A stretch of DNA of 64,000 bases, taken from NCBI GenBank assembly GCA_944363505.1, contig CALVUD010000002.1:274516-338515 (forward strand), given 5' to 3'. Numbering within the stretch: the first letter of the stretch is position 1; each line of letters opens with the position of its first letter. The notes beneath the pieces were generated by a model. That model did not search any database, was not told the DNA's origin, and was given only the letters and a program-made list of their open reading frames with translations. Positions 19,901 through 27,142 of this stretch are shown piece by piece. The position numbers and the translations under genes are program-made. This stretch comes from an uncultured Clostridia bacterium (GTDB lineage Bacteria > Bacillota > Clostridia > Christensenellales > DTU072).

Positions 19901-22560
19901 TATACTCTGTTCAATTCCAACGGAGCGCCGCCGTAAAGCTCGGTCTGCGGAGCCGAAGTACCGCTCGTCCACGCGACGGACACGGGGACAGCCTCGTTTA
20001 CGGTTACGTCGAAAGTATCGGTCAAAGTATAAGTAAACGTGTTGCCCTCGGAAATTTCGTAATATGTATAGACGAGCGTTACCGTCTGGAGACCGCTGAC
20101 GGAAGCGTTGTAGCCCGAATAGCTCAGCGTGCCCGACTGTAGCGCGGCATTTATATCCGACACCGCCACGCGGGTACCGTTGTCGTAAACGAGATTGACG
20201 TTAAGTCCCGCGAAATTCAGGCTCTCGCCGCGCACGTATTCCGTTTTCATCGCGCTGACGTCGGCTTCCACGTCGACGAGCGAACGGGATTCAACGGTCA
20301 ACGCGAAAGCATACGCTTCGGGGTCGGAAAGCGTTACGCCGTTCTCGGTGAAAGAATAAGGCACGTCTATAATGCCGGGCGTAAGATTGTCGCGACCGTT
20401 ATAGACGATACCTACCCTGGGATCGGTCATGCGGACGAATTCCCTGAGGTTTACGCCGTCGGCAATTCCTTCGTAAACGATTTCCAGCCATACGCCGTCC
20501 AGATTAATCGAAGCGCCCGTCGGAATGACGAACTCGCTCGGGTCGTCGGGATTTACGGCGTCTATACCGCTCTCGTCGCGGTACATGCCCGCTATCGAAA
20601 CTGGCGCGTTGGTTACCGTTACCGCAATATTGCCGCCGAACACGGTCGACTCGCCTATTCCGCGGTTCTCGGGACGCAGAGTATATACGCCGACCTCCGT
20701 AAATATCAGATTGAGCCTGACCCCGTCGTACTCGGTTTCGTAAGTCAGATCATCCGAAACGGGAACAAAACTCCAAGCGTTATAGAAAACCGCGTCAAAT
20801 TCCGTAAAGGTTTCGCTGCCGCCGTCCGTATAGACGATTTCCAGCGCCAGCCCCGTCGGATCGAACGCGGTTCCCAAAGGTTGCGAGGAAACGAACGACC
20901 CGCCTTCGCCAATCACGTTCACCGCCGAAACCGCGCGAGCGATAATGACGACGGCTTCCTTTGTAAATTCATCCTCATAATCGTTGCGGAACACGAAATC
21001 CGCGGTCGTATATCCGAGCGCCGCCGCGGCGTCGTAGCGCAGTTCGAACGAAGCGTTGTCCAGCTCAGCCACGTTTTCTATCGCCGCCCTCTCGGAAGCG
21101 CCGGAGTTGTAAATAATCTCTATTTCCAGTTCGCCGTAATTTATTTCGCCGGTACCGCGGTATATTACCGCAATGGCGCCGTCGTCGTCGGAATAGAAAA
21201 GAATGTCCGTTACTTCCAAAGCCTTGACTTCGAAAGTATATTCGGTCTCGAGGTTGCTTTGACGTATCAGCCACGTTACCTGACCGGGTTCGTCGTAAGT
21301 ATCGGTTACCACGCCGCCCTGCCATACTATCATGGAATTGGTCAGCGCCGTTTCCTCGCCGTATTCGCCGTTGTCGTAAACGTACCTGTAAGTGAATTCG
21401 GAAACGTCGAAAGCGGTGTCCTCGAAAACTTCGGGAGCGGAAACGATCTCGAGTCCGACAAGGCTCCTGGCGTTAACGGTTACTACCAGCACGTCCTGCT
21501 TTTGGAGCACGGCTTCGCCGTATTTGAATTGCAATAAAAGCGACTGCTGTCCCGCTGCGGACGGAACGTATCCGGAAACGTCCACATACCTGTCGTCGGG
21601 AAGTTCTGCCGTAAGGATTTCGCCGTTGGTATAAGTGATCCTTATTACGGCGTCGCCCCAGTTAAAGGGAGTGCCCTGAAGCTGTTCGGGAACGGGGGTC
21701 AGGAATTCGTAAGAAGCAACGTTCCTCTCCTGTACGCTTACGTTGTACGATACGGTAAAACCGTAATACTCCAGCGTTACCGGAACGCGTGAGTTTTCGA
21801 CTCCCGAATCGAAAGAAACGACCTTTAACCCTTCCAGCAACGTGCCGCCCGACACCATTTGGAAACGTTCGGAATATCCGTTGTTATAGGTAACGAAAAG
21901 TTCCCCTCCGCTAAGATCGACGTCGCTGTCGCCGAGATAATAAATGTTTCTGGAGGGTTGAACGGTGATCTCGATACGGCTGATCTCGCGCTCTCTGACG
22001 TTCACCGCATACGTGGCGGTAACCGTTTCGCCGTTAACGGTATATGTTACGGTGATACTTTGCTGCCCTATCGTATCGCGGTCGTATCCGGAGCACATCT
22101 CGGCGGTAACGGGAACGGTCTCCACGCGTGAATCGACGTAAGTGATGATCAGATTGTTTCCTTCCGTTTTCAGGTTCTGACCCTGAACGTGATCGTAGTT
22201 TTCGGAAGGTATCTCGAGTTCCACCGTGGAAACGGAACGGCGCTTAACCTCGACCATAACGGTTACGCTGCTGTTGCCGTAATAGATTTTTATGTACTGT
22301 GTGCCCAAAACCGAAGAATCGAAATCGGAGATCATGCTGGGGGTAACGTCAATCAGTTCCTCCTGACCGTTGACGTAAGTAACCAAAATCCTGGCGCCGT
22401 TCAAATCGAACTCTTCGCCGAGATAATAGCTGGTTTTAGGCGAGGAGTAAACACGGATATTGTCTATGTTCGCCTCATTTTCGCACGCGGTCAGCGTCAG
22501 TAACGACAGCATGCCTATCATAACGATCGCCAGAATTATTAAAATCGATTTCTTCTTCAT
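10918..22560 (-). CDS. Giant (3880-residue) Ig-like repeat lipoprotein
   Basis: Predicted surface lipoprotein of roughly 420 kDa. The signal peptide ends in lipobox LTAC with Cys26, so it should be lipidated and held on the membrane outer face. Residues ~30-1160 are about a dozen tandem ~75-90-residue Big_3-like Ig domains with the recurrent pattern YxxGExxDLxGxxxxVTYxNG. Residues ~1160-2900 are MBG/YDG-type beta modules (KVYGQ, KIYDG, KYYGD motifs). A helical Ala/Ser-rich insert lies near 2137-2237. Residues ~3070-3245 resemble a concanavalin/LamG jelly roll (YFEVRADYAISF, FFDGEIHRIRFEI), and more beta domains fill the end. There is no LPXTG motif and no catalytic motif. It is transcribed alone. 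Adhesion or glycan binding is plausible but inferred. Confidence 0.88.
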   Translation of the reverse strand: MKKKSILIILAIVMIGMLSLLTLTACENEANIDNIRVYSSPKTSYYLGEEFDLNGARILVTYVNGQEELIDVTPSMISDFDSSVLGTQYIKIYYGNSSVTVMVEVKRRSVSTVELEIPSENYDHVQGQNLKTEGNNLIITYVDSRVETVPVTAEMCSGYDRDTIGQQSITVTYTVNGETVTATYAVNVREREISRIEITVQPSRNIYYLGDSDVDLSGGELFVTYNNGYSERFQMVSGGTLLEGLKVVSFDSGVENSRVPVTLEYYGFTVSYNVSVQERNVASYEFLTPVPEQLQGTPFNWGDAVIRITYTNGEILTAELPDDRYVDVSGYVPSAAGQQSLLLQFKYGEAVLQKQDVLVVTVNARSLVGLEIVSAPEVFEDTAFDVSEFTYRYVYDNGEYGEETALTNSMIVWQGGVVTDTYDEPGQVTWLIRQSNLETEYTFEVKALEVTDILFYSDDDGAIAVIYRGTGEINYGELEIEIIYNSGASERAAIENVAELDNASFELRYDAAAALGYTTADFVFRNDYEDEFTKEAVVIIARAVSAVNVIGEGGSFVSSQPLGTAFDPTGLALEIVYTDGGSETFTEFDAVFYNAWSFVPVSDDLTYETEYDGVRLNLIFTEVGVYTLRPENRGIGESTVFGGNIAVTVTNAPVSIAGMYRDESGIDAVNPDDPSEFVIPTGASINLDGVWLEIVYEGIADGVNLREFVRMTDPRVGIVYNGRDNLTPGIIDVPYSFTENGVTLSDPEAYAFALTVESRSLVDVEADVSAMKTEYVRGESLNFAGLNVNLVYDNGTRVAVSDINAALQSGTLSYSGYNASVSGLQTVTLVYTYYEISEGNTFTYTLTDTFDVTVNEAVPVSVAWTSGTSAPQTELYGGAPLELNRVYVVSSSGYSTRLMDQYVTVTYSDGSARVSILSDIIGEITVDESSYNLSSPGTQSPRLIYRGCEFYILLTIAERTLSSISLNVSNITVVQEADINLSGITVNLEFSDGTHAQVPLEKQYIAYSAESNPNGYDAYDTLVGERNVTVYYVYEGVRLETSVTVSVIAKELVKIEINGMPPKQYYVEGEEFEVAETDTVRIYYSNGLSDIVSLADATVIRGVAGEVAGQFNIRLNTSAPFDNSEIDGNVTRTQKIVIDYTFDGKTAETSYLVYMRDRRTPSITFDPSNVYERVYKDENASVGIKLTMMGYFDYDNIGKSFTEGDGTDGTYRIYYTDASGKVYDTLPVDAGIYTVVVYYAGDPIHNEFTDTSQSLVINKRTITVTFLISPFEYAGTTVRGKVYGQPTPDVTVMASGFAEGEGFDDLYKNPEAYSTFAYVTDDNGTRRVNIFDFGYFSGASRVEMNEKTAAGTYALSFVTQSASENYAVTYQTQAYTVARRQVKIDTDSVSATYGAIEPAIPIYASAIDGVAESGLVNNDSILGALLREKYNSDYEVGKYLITSGTLSTMNPNYLIVFENSADSADAKWFTIQKRTVYVQVGSSSKIYGAEYVIPGLSYFGDAACTDTSSAFASMDSALTPEQILGAVTFVYPGIDESNGYLNESGVYVPYYRTPVGSYVVSATPDGTGERAHNYDVRIVNGRLTVTARSLKVEALATYKQYGFADPEAQYTVEAFGASSGLLEGDTLYGELSRSQGEAVGEYAITLNTLSNPNYNINFVSARFVITSRNLTVKIDESGLNKIYDGKTPSVASDAITLFEADGITVFLGTETGIAGAETPQTVLGYLKLNFQSGSKNAGSYPVSVASSGANYTFATETDYTYVISPYTVTPAEIDYFVATESGAVSLAEADLVYAASVYQLSASIKNPMPIYNADGSQATDNMNRPRYDEVFVTLNLSGVTDAGAYTVYATGFDTSNYALEEDGDYNISFSVKSKEVIITLADAGKNPDYPMTLVREYGSNSMLIYGVDYYTSVDAEYGGNLPFSFEVGVLANGTPTLVTEVYFDSDGNPAVYTVGLTSAPANNNFNVIFAEDYKFVMLPRAIVIRIFDNALSKVYDGAAPSVSNSQFNMVDVFAGFDTSTVFFTFDRILSDGRSDSSVGEYTVSVGCTDLNFTVSAASPYIYTIKPATVRYTLNTAALTKYYDGADIKFELPDINFGTAFSSQNAPSIRTYAYGNVYNSDTKSWKFSENLTVIGDSLTSLRNAFGEINLDRPSEAKSYITRTRNVLSQLRQIIAARSEFLDADNLAAMLSAISDLDAALDSASSAIDASDTVAAQNAYASAENLLNSLTSLYFEENSYIALIVGGEGVTEISEVTSGSGYPVIAVASDYNITFVMSNQNPTVRIQPRTFEIHVPSVSVEYGSGEQTIEYSIFDVVSGTYLVRIEDGVYRYFNDNGTRLYIRGNATRAAGNNRGTYQIYIGDIKIYADAESSELSPNYSLVAGTGSNFGTYTITRANLTIAFGSIDIGLVYGDQISQNAIIEKALTQFYVTSGNLAEGETLTSVISFTDIAFVCLGNDGVTNLIGSTASVSGSRALTATLPASASQNYYITIEPGILMIQKATLRLSYAVSGAGNVEKYYGDTLTMDWFRQNLAYSGFVLNESADTVYGELDGNRVALSTIVWNYTAGRFAESGELEPADDPLSATAPVSLTAGNNPVYVLFSNDKNYVFENYILDFGDTAIAVVIMPKELNVNVSPVGSNYIETYYTGMPPEASYTFTYSGFVNGESASQFDIQKGGANQPSLNELKNNGVPFSAGTYTLGANNLNVSKTQAALENYSLNVQSFRVRVNPIPIVATLKEGMNVLYTYDGSDRGYQLQPYTITYGYTTVSVSKDSAGNYVEDPNGLYRIYLIDSASVSLSDGQYGVNDFRFELGLSAETLAEYGITIADAQQYIDSLKDNFGTYEYSDMPAKSTTPGAHTDGMEYYDLESLYVHNVIKGNPVKNADGSYTATCRLENMETGNSNYAFTYEDFDVNVVTSVVSVVTSLKETLSEADLAAYIQNGAISDEFRKAIAFYAMNAMLTNEAVYGEGDVIDTAFSSVDDNIILELISSSEYKSDITYLLKVFYSKQASLGVSLGSVSYTYSTYVRGSDGVYTSRQSTLTLNDERLLQYNSDEIFSMLPLRFRKTSTVSVVNPGIGGMNYGAVTNSLNSVNGYFTNSALGAYDAGYFEVRADYAISFKNSSLSLLLNGTAADGLYMTFYADSYNYFTLEYYSGGMVTETQKYYVPYGRFFDGEIHRIRFEISKDGYTFIASVDGYSGALLDLKSFDAYKTGTEAGVSQFNENSYGGIRFRAGSVVLRRAEYYTVGRYSDKRGILVSLKESSSVVVAAPGESDYFVLNSVRLNDFFGLSYVINASGGVVTYLEPEGYDYVFYLDGVQYDYENLDGVVLTSGRHLVEVALYTGSTLVDVDRLTVDVVSALEANAVYALRYDSQGNPDSEDPEDYKFNGTTVLELYDRDDTYTGANAEYVRKSSSEIYSAAIMQGSTDVCNYVSTVFTAERSAIKGTGATAYYPAYADGAEFMNVALFSLTPDSFNLYDGVVLVFTITQSADQNIGSGGEYTLTAALYYTIDGSISGNAIATLYSATLNENDVPLFSLTAYVDRNFADYFGSGNMNVIFGADGEYTCVTIADETMSARIGTGIQSSSDSDGGPLVLTTATYARVTLYDAVFGLGLPAMASDYVSGSGFEFVAGGKSVSVSDGERLYLSENGLVPGALRHNGVKISFRSTTDGIMRLYLSANGVEPEAAGTEGVYLEFDFSAATLTFRFYMSLSAEDGGGIRLSAAQTVSLTELFGEIPAEFELDANYLTDVIEESVSMKAVSNLSFGSKVILQASSNSPVYYETVRVTLNGKQIEFYCPLFSDNMGLWLIENGDGSESFFGSSNPYGNAVDLADIPSFIGYFGYVSIEYTGTSTVTVDSFGAYLGTDNSDMDFAITETPAI

Positions 22561-22872
22561 AATTACCTCTGAGAAGTTTTGGGCATAACTTCCCGTTTAA
22601 TTCTATCATATCGCGCGCGCGTACTTACAATATAAATAATTAAATTTACTATTGTTATACTTTGGAGCGCGCGTTCCGCCGCCGAAAATTCGCCGCGGCG
22701 GCAAAACTACCGAACCCGTTTTTCACGCAAATCAGGCTTTCGATGCAAGGCGATCCGCCCGCTTTTCCGGGCGACGACAAAAGACCGCCGCGTTTTGGCG
22801 ACGGTCTTTTAAATTAAAATTCAGGTATGGAAAAACCGTTATGCGTTTTGACAAAGGCGCTCTGCGGAAAAG
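22561..22872. other. Intergenic region: leader of giant gene plus terminator
   Basis: No gene is seen in this stretch. On the minus strand it holds the leader of the 3880-residue protein, with a possible but imperfect promoter (TTGTAA and TAGAAT, 19-nt spacing) near 22600-22635, a GC-rich hairpin GCCGCC/GGCGGC near 22678-22704, and the terminator at 22779-22810. The region around 22600-22625 contains a GCGCGCGCG tract. Confidence 0.5.
22779..22810. terminator. Terminator after the RAYT-like gene
   Basis: AAAAGACCG...CGGTCTTTT with an inner CGC/GCG pairing and T-runs at both ends, 62 nt beyond the stop of the gene ending at 22873. Confidence 0.8.
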
Positions 22873-24168
22873 TTATCTGCAATACGCGGCTATCGTTTTT
22901 ACCCTGTTCGGGTCTTCGAAAGAATCGCGTATGCCCAGCGAGTCGATCACGCTTTCCACGGGCTGACGACGGGAACGGGCGATGAATCTGATTATTTCGA
23001 CCACAAGCGCGTCGTTGTAATACTCCACCTTACCGCCGACCACGGCGCAATACGCAAACCCCATCATGGCGAATATCTGGTCCACGGAATAACCCAGTCT
23101 GTCGCTGAGATCTATTATCGTGTCTATCGCCAGAGAGCGTTTGTCGTAAATGTCCAGCTGAAGCGCTTCGCAGGCGTAATCGAACGTGCGCTTCGCGCCT
23201 ATTATCAGCTCCTGAATCGTCTTGAGCATCAGAACATACTTTACCCTGCCGGAAACGGCGAGTTTTTTGCAGATCTTGTCGAAAGGCGCCGCGGAACGCT
23301 CGTTGACCTCGGCAATTATCTTCGGCATCACGTCGTTTGGAATTTTCTTTTTGGTGAAGCAACCGAAGTCTATCAGCGTATTTTCTATCGCGTCGTTCAG
23401 TTTATCGAACGACGGGCACAGCATCGAAGCCAGATCCGCCGAGAAAACGGGTCTGACGACGTCCGACTGCGCTTCCTTCAGCGCGCTTTGTCCTTCCGCT
23501 CCGAAAGCCGCCGAGAATGCGGTACGGGACGAAATTCCCTTTTCGCCTTCGCCTACGGAACAGAACGGATACTTTCCGCCCTGGCGCGCTTCGCCGCGTA
23601 CCGCGGGCTGACGTTCGACCACCACTATCTGTTCGGCGGTCTCTGCCGCGTCCTTTAAACGCTTTATCAGCGGACGCGACCTGAACGGCGAACCCGAATG
23701 ATCGAAGACCTCGTTGTAATAGCCGATATACGTCGTCATCGCCAGGGCGAAGAAACGCCTTAAGCTTATCTCGGTCTGGTCGAAAGACGCCGCGACGAAA
23801 TATGCGGAGTTATTCAGCACGGAATAACTCTGTATTTCGACGGGATAATACGGCAACGCGCCCGCTATACATTTGATAAAATAGTTTTTCGCGCCCGCCG
23901 TGGGGAACACGGGCTGACCCGCTTTTCCCATCAGAGCCACTCTGTAAAATTTGGCGACGTCCGAGTTATAAGCGCCTACGCCGATTTCCTCGAAGCCTCT
24001 TCCGCTCCGTCTGACGATCGAAACGGCGTCGGGCTGCTGACCGTTGACGAACGTGCCGTTAACATACGACATGTCGCGGTTCGGATCGTATAGCGCCGAA
24101 CCCTGAGGCGGTACTGCGTAACCGGTTCCACGAACGTTAGAATTTATTCTGTCGGTACGTCTTGACAT
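22873..24168 (-). CDS. RAYT/IS200-type (Y1) transposase-like protein lacking the HUH motif
   Basis: 431 residues. Residues ~74-170 follow the REP-associated tyrosine transposase pattern: FYRVALMGKAGQPVF, then a YSVLNNSAYF segment where active members read Y-C-(M/L)-x-N-H-V-H-L, then YIGYYNEVFDHSGSPFRSRP matching the YxNxxxxxxGxxFxxR block. Here the metal-binding HUH residues are Ser121-Ala122-Tyr123, so DNA cleavage chemistry is probably lost. Tyrosines 147, 150 and 151 are present. The C-terminal ~200 residues are helical, with no family I can name. The start follows GGAGG at 7 nt. It closes the aminotransferase-aldolase-transporter cluster, 66 nt after the transporter start-distal end, and its own terminator follows. 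A domesticated DNA/RNA-binding role is inference. Confidence 0.62.
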   Translation of the reverse strand: MSRRTDRINSNVRGTGYAVPPQGSALYDPNRDMSYVNGTFVNGQQPDAVSIVRRSGRGFEEIGVGAYNSDVAKFYRVALMGKAGQPVFPTAGAKNYFIKCIAGALPYYPVEIQSYSVLNNSAYFVAASFDQTEISLRRFFALAMTTYIGYYNEVFDHSGSPFRSRPLIKRLKDAAETAEQIVVVERQPAVRGEARQGGKYPFCSVGEGEKGISSRTAFSAAFGAEGQSALKEAQSDVVRPVFSADLASMLCPSFDKLNDAIENTLIDFGCFTKKKIPNDVMPKIIAEVNERSAAPFDKICKKLAVSGRVKYVLMLKTIQELIIGAKRTFDYACEALQLDIYDKRSLAIDTIIDLSDRLGYSVDQIFAMMGFAYCAVVGGKVEYYNDALVVEIIRFIARSRRQPVESVIDSLGIRDSFEDPNRVKTIAAYCR

Positions 24169-24234
24169 AGCGTTTCCTCCACTTTGTTCCCTTAGGGATG
24201 CGGGAACCTGTTTTTATTGTTTCCCTAATTAAAT

Positions 24235-25830
24235 TTATGCGTTTTCGGTATCCGAAACCTCGGCTTGAGTAGCCGATTCCGCTTTACGCAGGTTGATTTG
24301 TTCGACAAGCCATCTCTGCTTGTCCTCGGTGATCGTATAGAAGAACATCGGGATCACGCAGGCAATAAAGCTGACAACGCCGGAAAGTACCAGCATCAGC
24401 CACAGCTTGTTGAGTCCGTCCACGGTCATGGAACCCTCGGGATTCGAAGGGCTTATACCGCTCATTCTGTAAGCGATAACGCCGATGAACGCGCCGATCG
24501 CCATACCGATCTTGTTGATAAGCGTCTGCATAGCGAAGCATATGCCTTCCGCACGTTCGCCCGTCTTCCATTCGAGATATTCGACGGTGTCGCCTATCAT
24601 CGCATAGGTCATTATGTTGGATATTCCCTGCGGAATACCTATCAGCAGCATGCATACTACGCATACGACCAGTCCGGCTGTACCGTTAGTGCCGCGCAGA
24701 GCGCCCTTGTCGAAGTCCCACATAAAGAACATCACTACCATCGCTATCGCTCCTATAATATGAGAACCGATAAACGACCATTTCTTGGTAAATTTCTTTG
24801 TAAGCCAAGGGCAAAGCACAGAAGCTATGAGTCCGCCCGGCACGACCAGCATCGTCAACAGACTGTACGCGCCTTCGTCGCCCAAAGCATATTTGCAAAA
24901 ATACAGACCGCCGGTGTATGTATAAACCATTCTGGCGCCGCCGAGAATACCCGACAGCACTATCAGCATCAGTTCTTTATTTTTAAACAGCAGCTTGAGG
25001 TTATGTCCGAGAGAAGGAAGTTTCTGATTGTCCTCTATCGTGCCGCAACGTTCCTTTGTGTTCTTGAAACCGATATAAAACATCGGTAAGGACAAAATGA
25101 CTAGTACGATTGCGATTATAAAGTATGTGTATTTCAACGTTGTCGCGTTTTCGACGGCATATATCGGATTGACCAGACTTTTGCCGTCTGCGGTGGTATA
25201 ATGATACTGTTTGGTTACCGCGGCGGTAATCTGGGGAACGAGTATCGTAACGAGTCCCGCGCCCGCCGTACAGAACAACCTTGCTATCGTCAACAGATTG
25301 CCGCGTTTTGTGGTATTATTCGTCATCGTGGTGGAAAGTCCCCAGTAAGGAACGTCAGCCACCGTATAAACCACGCTCCACACGACGTAGATAAGACTAA
25401 GCGCTATAAAACCGCCTAGATCTTTAGGATACCACGGCAAAAAGCACAAAATCGTCATGATTGCGATAGGAATTGCCATCCACAGAAGGTAAGGACGACA
25501 TTTACCCCACTTAGTACGCGTTCTGTCCACTATCGAACCCATAATCGGGTCGTTAAACGCGTCGAAAAGACGCGTAACGAGCATAAGGATCGCCACCGCG
25601 GTAACACCGGTCATTGCGCCTACATTGGTATCTATATTGAATCCCAAAGCGTCGGTCATGAACACCGTAAGGTAAGAACCTATAACGGTGCAGATAAAGT
25701 TTTGTCCCAGTCCGCAGATGCTGTAGCTCCAACTCTCTTTAGGTTGGATGTCGCCGTCGTTAGGCGTAGTTCCGAAAAGTTTGTGCGAAAACGCACTGAA
25801 CTTTTGCGAGATGGTCGTTTTCCCTTCCAT
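24235..25830 (-). CDS. GPH-family sugar:cation symporter (MelB-like MFS_2)
   Basis: 531 residues with about twelve membrane helices. The family imports oligosaccharides, glycosides, pentosides or hexuronides with Na+ or H+. The signature after helix 2, DAFNDPIMGSIVDRTRTKWGKCRPYLL (~85-115), is diagnostic. AGGAGG precedes the ATG, 12 nt after the class II aldolase gene, so it is in the same operon and probably imports that pathway's substrate. The C-terminal tail (~490-531) is cytoplasmic and charged. The substrate cannot be read from sequence. Confidence 0.92.
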   Translation of the reverse strand: MEGKTTISQKFSAFSHKLFGTTPNDGDIQPKESWSYSICGLGQNFICTVIGSYLTVFMTDALGFNIDTNVGAMTGVTAVAILMLVTRLFDAFNDPIMGSIVDRTRTKWGKCRPYLLWMAIPIAIMTILCFLPWYPKDLGGFIALSLIYVVWSVVYTVADVPYWGLSTTMTNNTTKRGNLLTIARLFCTAGAGLVTILVPQITAAVTKQYHYTTADGKSLVNPIYAVENATTLKYTYFIIAIVLVILSLPMFYIGFKNTKERCGTIEDNQKLPSLGHNLKLLFKNKELMLIVLSGILGGARMVYTYTGGLYFCKYALGDEGAYSLLTMLVVPGGLIASVLCPWLTKKFTKKWSFIGSHIIGAIAMVVMFFMWDFDKGALRGTNGTAGLVVCVVCMLLIGIPQGISNIMTYAMIGDTVEYLEWKTGERAEGICFAMQTLINKIGMAIGAFIGVIAYRMSGISPSNPEGSMTVDGLNKLWLMLVLSGVVSFIACVIPMFFYTITEDKQRWLVEQINLRKAESATQAEVSDTENA

Positions 25831-25842
25831 GAATACCCTCCT

Positions 25843-26484
25843 TTATTTAGTCGCTCTTTTGTAAAATACTTCGAATATATCGTCTATATCGATTTCTTCC
25901 TTATTCAGTTCGCGCCCGACCACGCTTTCGATATAAGCGCGGCTGTTTTCTTCCATCGCCTTGCATACATCGAACGCGCCCTCTATCGTTTCGGCGCAGA
26001 CTACTATTCCGTGATTGGACAAAAAGCAAGCGTTCCTGCCCTTTATTGCCTCGACCGCGCCGTTTGTCAGCTTCTTTGTCCCGGGCAGTCCGTAAGCGCC
26101 CGCGCGCACGGAGTCGCCTCCGAGCAACTTTTTATGCTCCTCGCTTATAACGGGGATCTCCTTCCTTGCCGCCGCCAATGCCGAACTCCACAACGGGTGC
26201 GAATGGATCACCGCGCCGATCTCGGGACGGTCGCGGTATATCGCGGCATGGATCTTCTTCTCCGACGTCGGTTTTATCGGACTGTCGTATTCCAGAGTTT
26301 CTATGTCGACCACGACGGTGTCCTCGGGACGCATACGGATATAATCCATGGCCGAAGGGGTAACCACCATCTTTTTGTCGTCCAGACGAATAGAGATGTT
26401 TCCCCATGTGCCTTGAACGAGATTGCTTTCCAGTAATTTTACGCCCGCGTCTTTAACAGCCTGCCTTACTTCTTTTTCCGTCAT
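25843..26484 (-). CDS. Class II aldolase (L-fuculose-phosphate aldolase family)
   Basis: 213 residues, normal for FucA/RhaD/AraD-type zinc aldolases and epimerases. The zinc ligands are visible: His94 and His96 in AVIHSHP and His158 in SNHGI. The general acid position Glu75 lies in PTSEKKIH, and the phosphate-binding loop in GTWGNIS (25-31). By family it cleaves a phosphorylated ketose into dihydroxyacetone phosphate and an aldehyde. Its start follows GGAGG, overlapping the end of the paralogue upstream, with 1 nt between stop and ATG. The exact sugar is unknown. No fucose isomerase or kinase is in the window, so a fucose role is not shown. Confidence 0.85.
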   Translation of the reverse strand: MTEKEVRQAVKDAGVKLLESNLVQGTWGNISIRLDDKKMVVTPSAMDYIRMRPEDTVVVDIETLEYDSPIKPTSEKKIHAAIYRDRPEIGAVIHSHPLWSSALAAARKEIPVISEEHKKLLGGDSVRAGAYGLPGTKKLTNGAVEAIKGRNACFLSNHGIVVCAETIEGAFDVCKAMEENSRAYIESVVGRELNKEEIDIDDIFEVFYKRATK

Positions 26485-26485
26485 G

Positions 26486-27124
26486 TCAGCCTCCCTGTTT
26501 CTGCTCTTCCAGCTTTGCCGCCTGGTCTTTTTTGCTGTATTTCAGTTTGTAGACCAGACGCATCAGAACGGCGTCGAACAAGCCTATCCTGACGGGTTTT
26601 GCGACTATCGACGAACCGACGTAACACAATGCGCCCTTTTCCAAAACCAACGAACCGGTGAACGCTTCGTCAAGCGTTCTGCCCGTGGCTATGACTCCGC
26701 CGTTTCTTATAAGGCACGCGTTTCTTCCCGACAACGTCTTTAAAACGTCGGCGGCTTTATCCGAAGGCGAAACTTTGGCGCTCGGTCCGATAATCTGAGC
26801 CATGTCGTCCAAAGTCGCGGGGAAAGATTTCAGCTTGCGCGCGATACCCGTACAAAACGGCGCATGATTCATAATGACGGCGTTAATATCCTCGCGGGTG
26901 CCGTAAACGGCAAGGTGCAACGCCTCCGTCGCGTTCGCCGCGGCGTTCTTGCCGACGAAACGCACGTCTTCTTCGGTCAATGACGCGACGTCTTTATCGG
27001 GGGAAGTTATAAGCATCCCTTCATCCGTTCTCAGACTGACCACGTCGCCCGGCATCGTCAGATTGTGTTCTGCAAGTTTTTTGCAACAATCCAACACCAG
27101 TTTTTTTCTGGTATCCTCAACCAT
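26486..27124 (-). CDS. Degenerate class II aldolase paralogue
   Basis: 212 residues, co-linear with the aldolase just downstream but with two of three zinc ligands replaced: AVIMNHAP has Met85 where His94 sits in the paralogue (His87 kept), and IRNGGV has Gly142 for His158. The general acid Glu67 in ATEALHLAVY is kept. The phosphate loop GTWGNIS is changed to TMPGDVVS. It is unlikely to be an active zinc aldolase. It may be a structural partner in a hetero-oligomer or have a new function (inference). The gene starts behind GGAGG after an intra-operon hairpin and is intact, with no stop codons. Confidence 0.7.
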   Translation of the reverse strand: MVEDTRKKLVLDCCKKLAEHNLTMPGDVVSLRTDEGMLITSPDKDVASLTEEDVRFVGKNAAANATEALHLAVYGTREDINAVIMNHAPFCTGIARKLKSFPATLDDMAQIIGPSAKVSPSDKAADVLKTLSGRNACLIRNGGVIATGRTLDEAFTGSLVLEKGALCYVGSSIVAKPVRIGLFDAVLMRLVYKLKYSKKDQAAKLEEQKQGG

Positions 27125-27142
27125 GCGGTAAATCCTCCTCTC

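Noticed and set aside
25843-26484. Calling the aldolase fucA
   Set aside because: The zinc motif fits several aldolases and epimerases of the family, and no fucose isomerase or kinase is linked.
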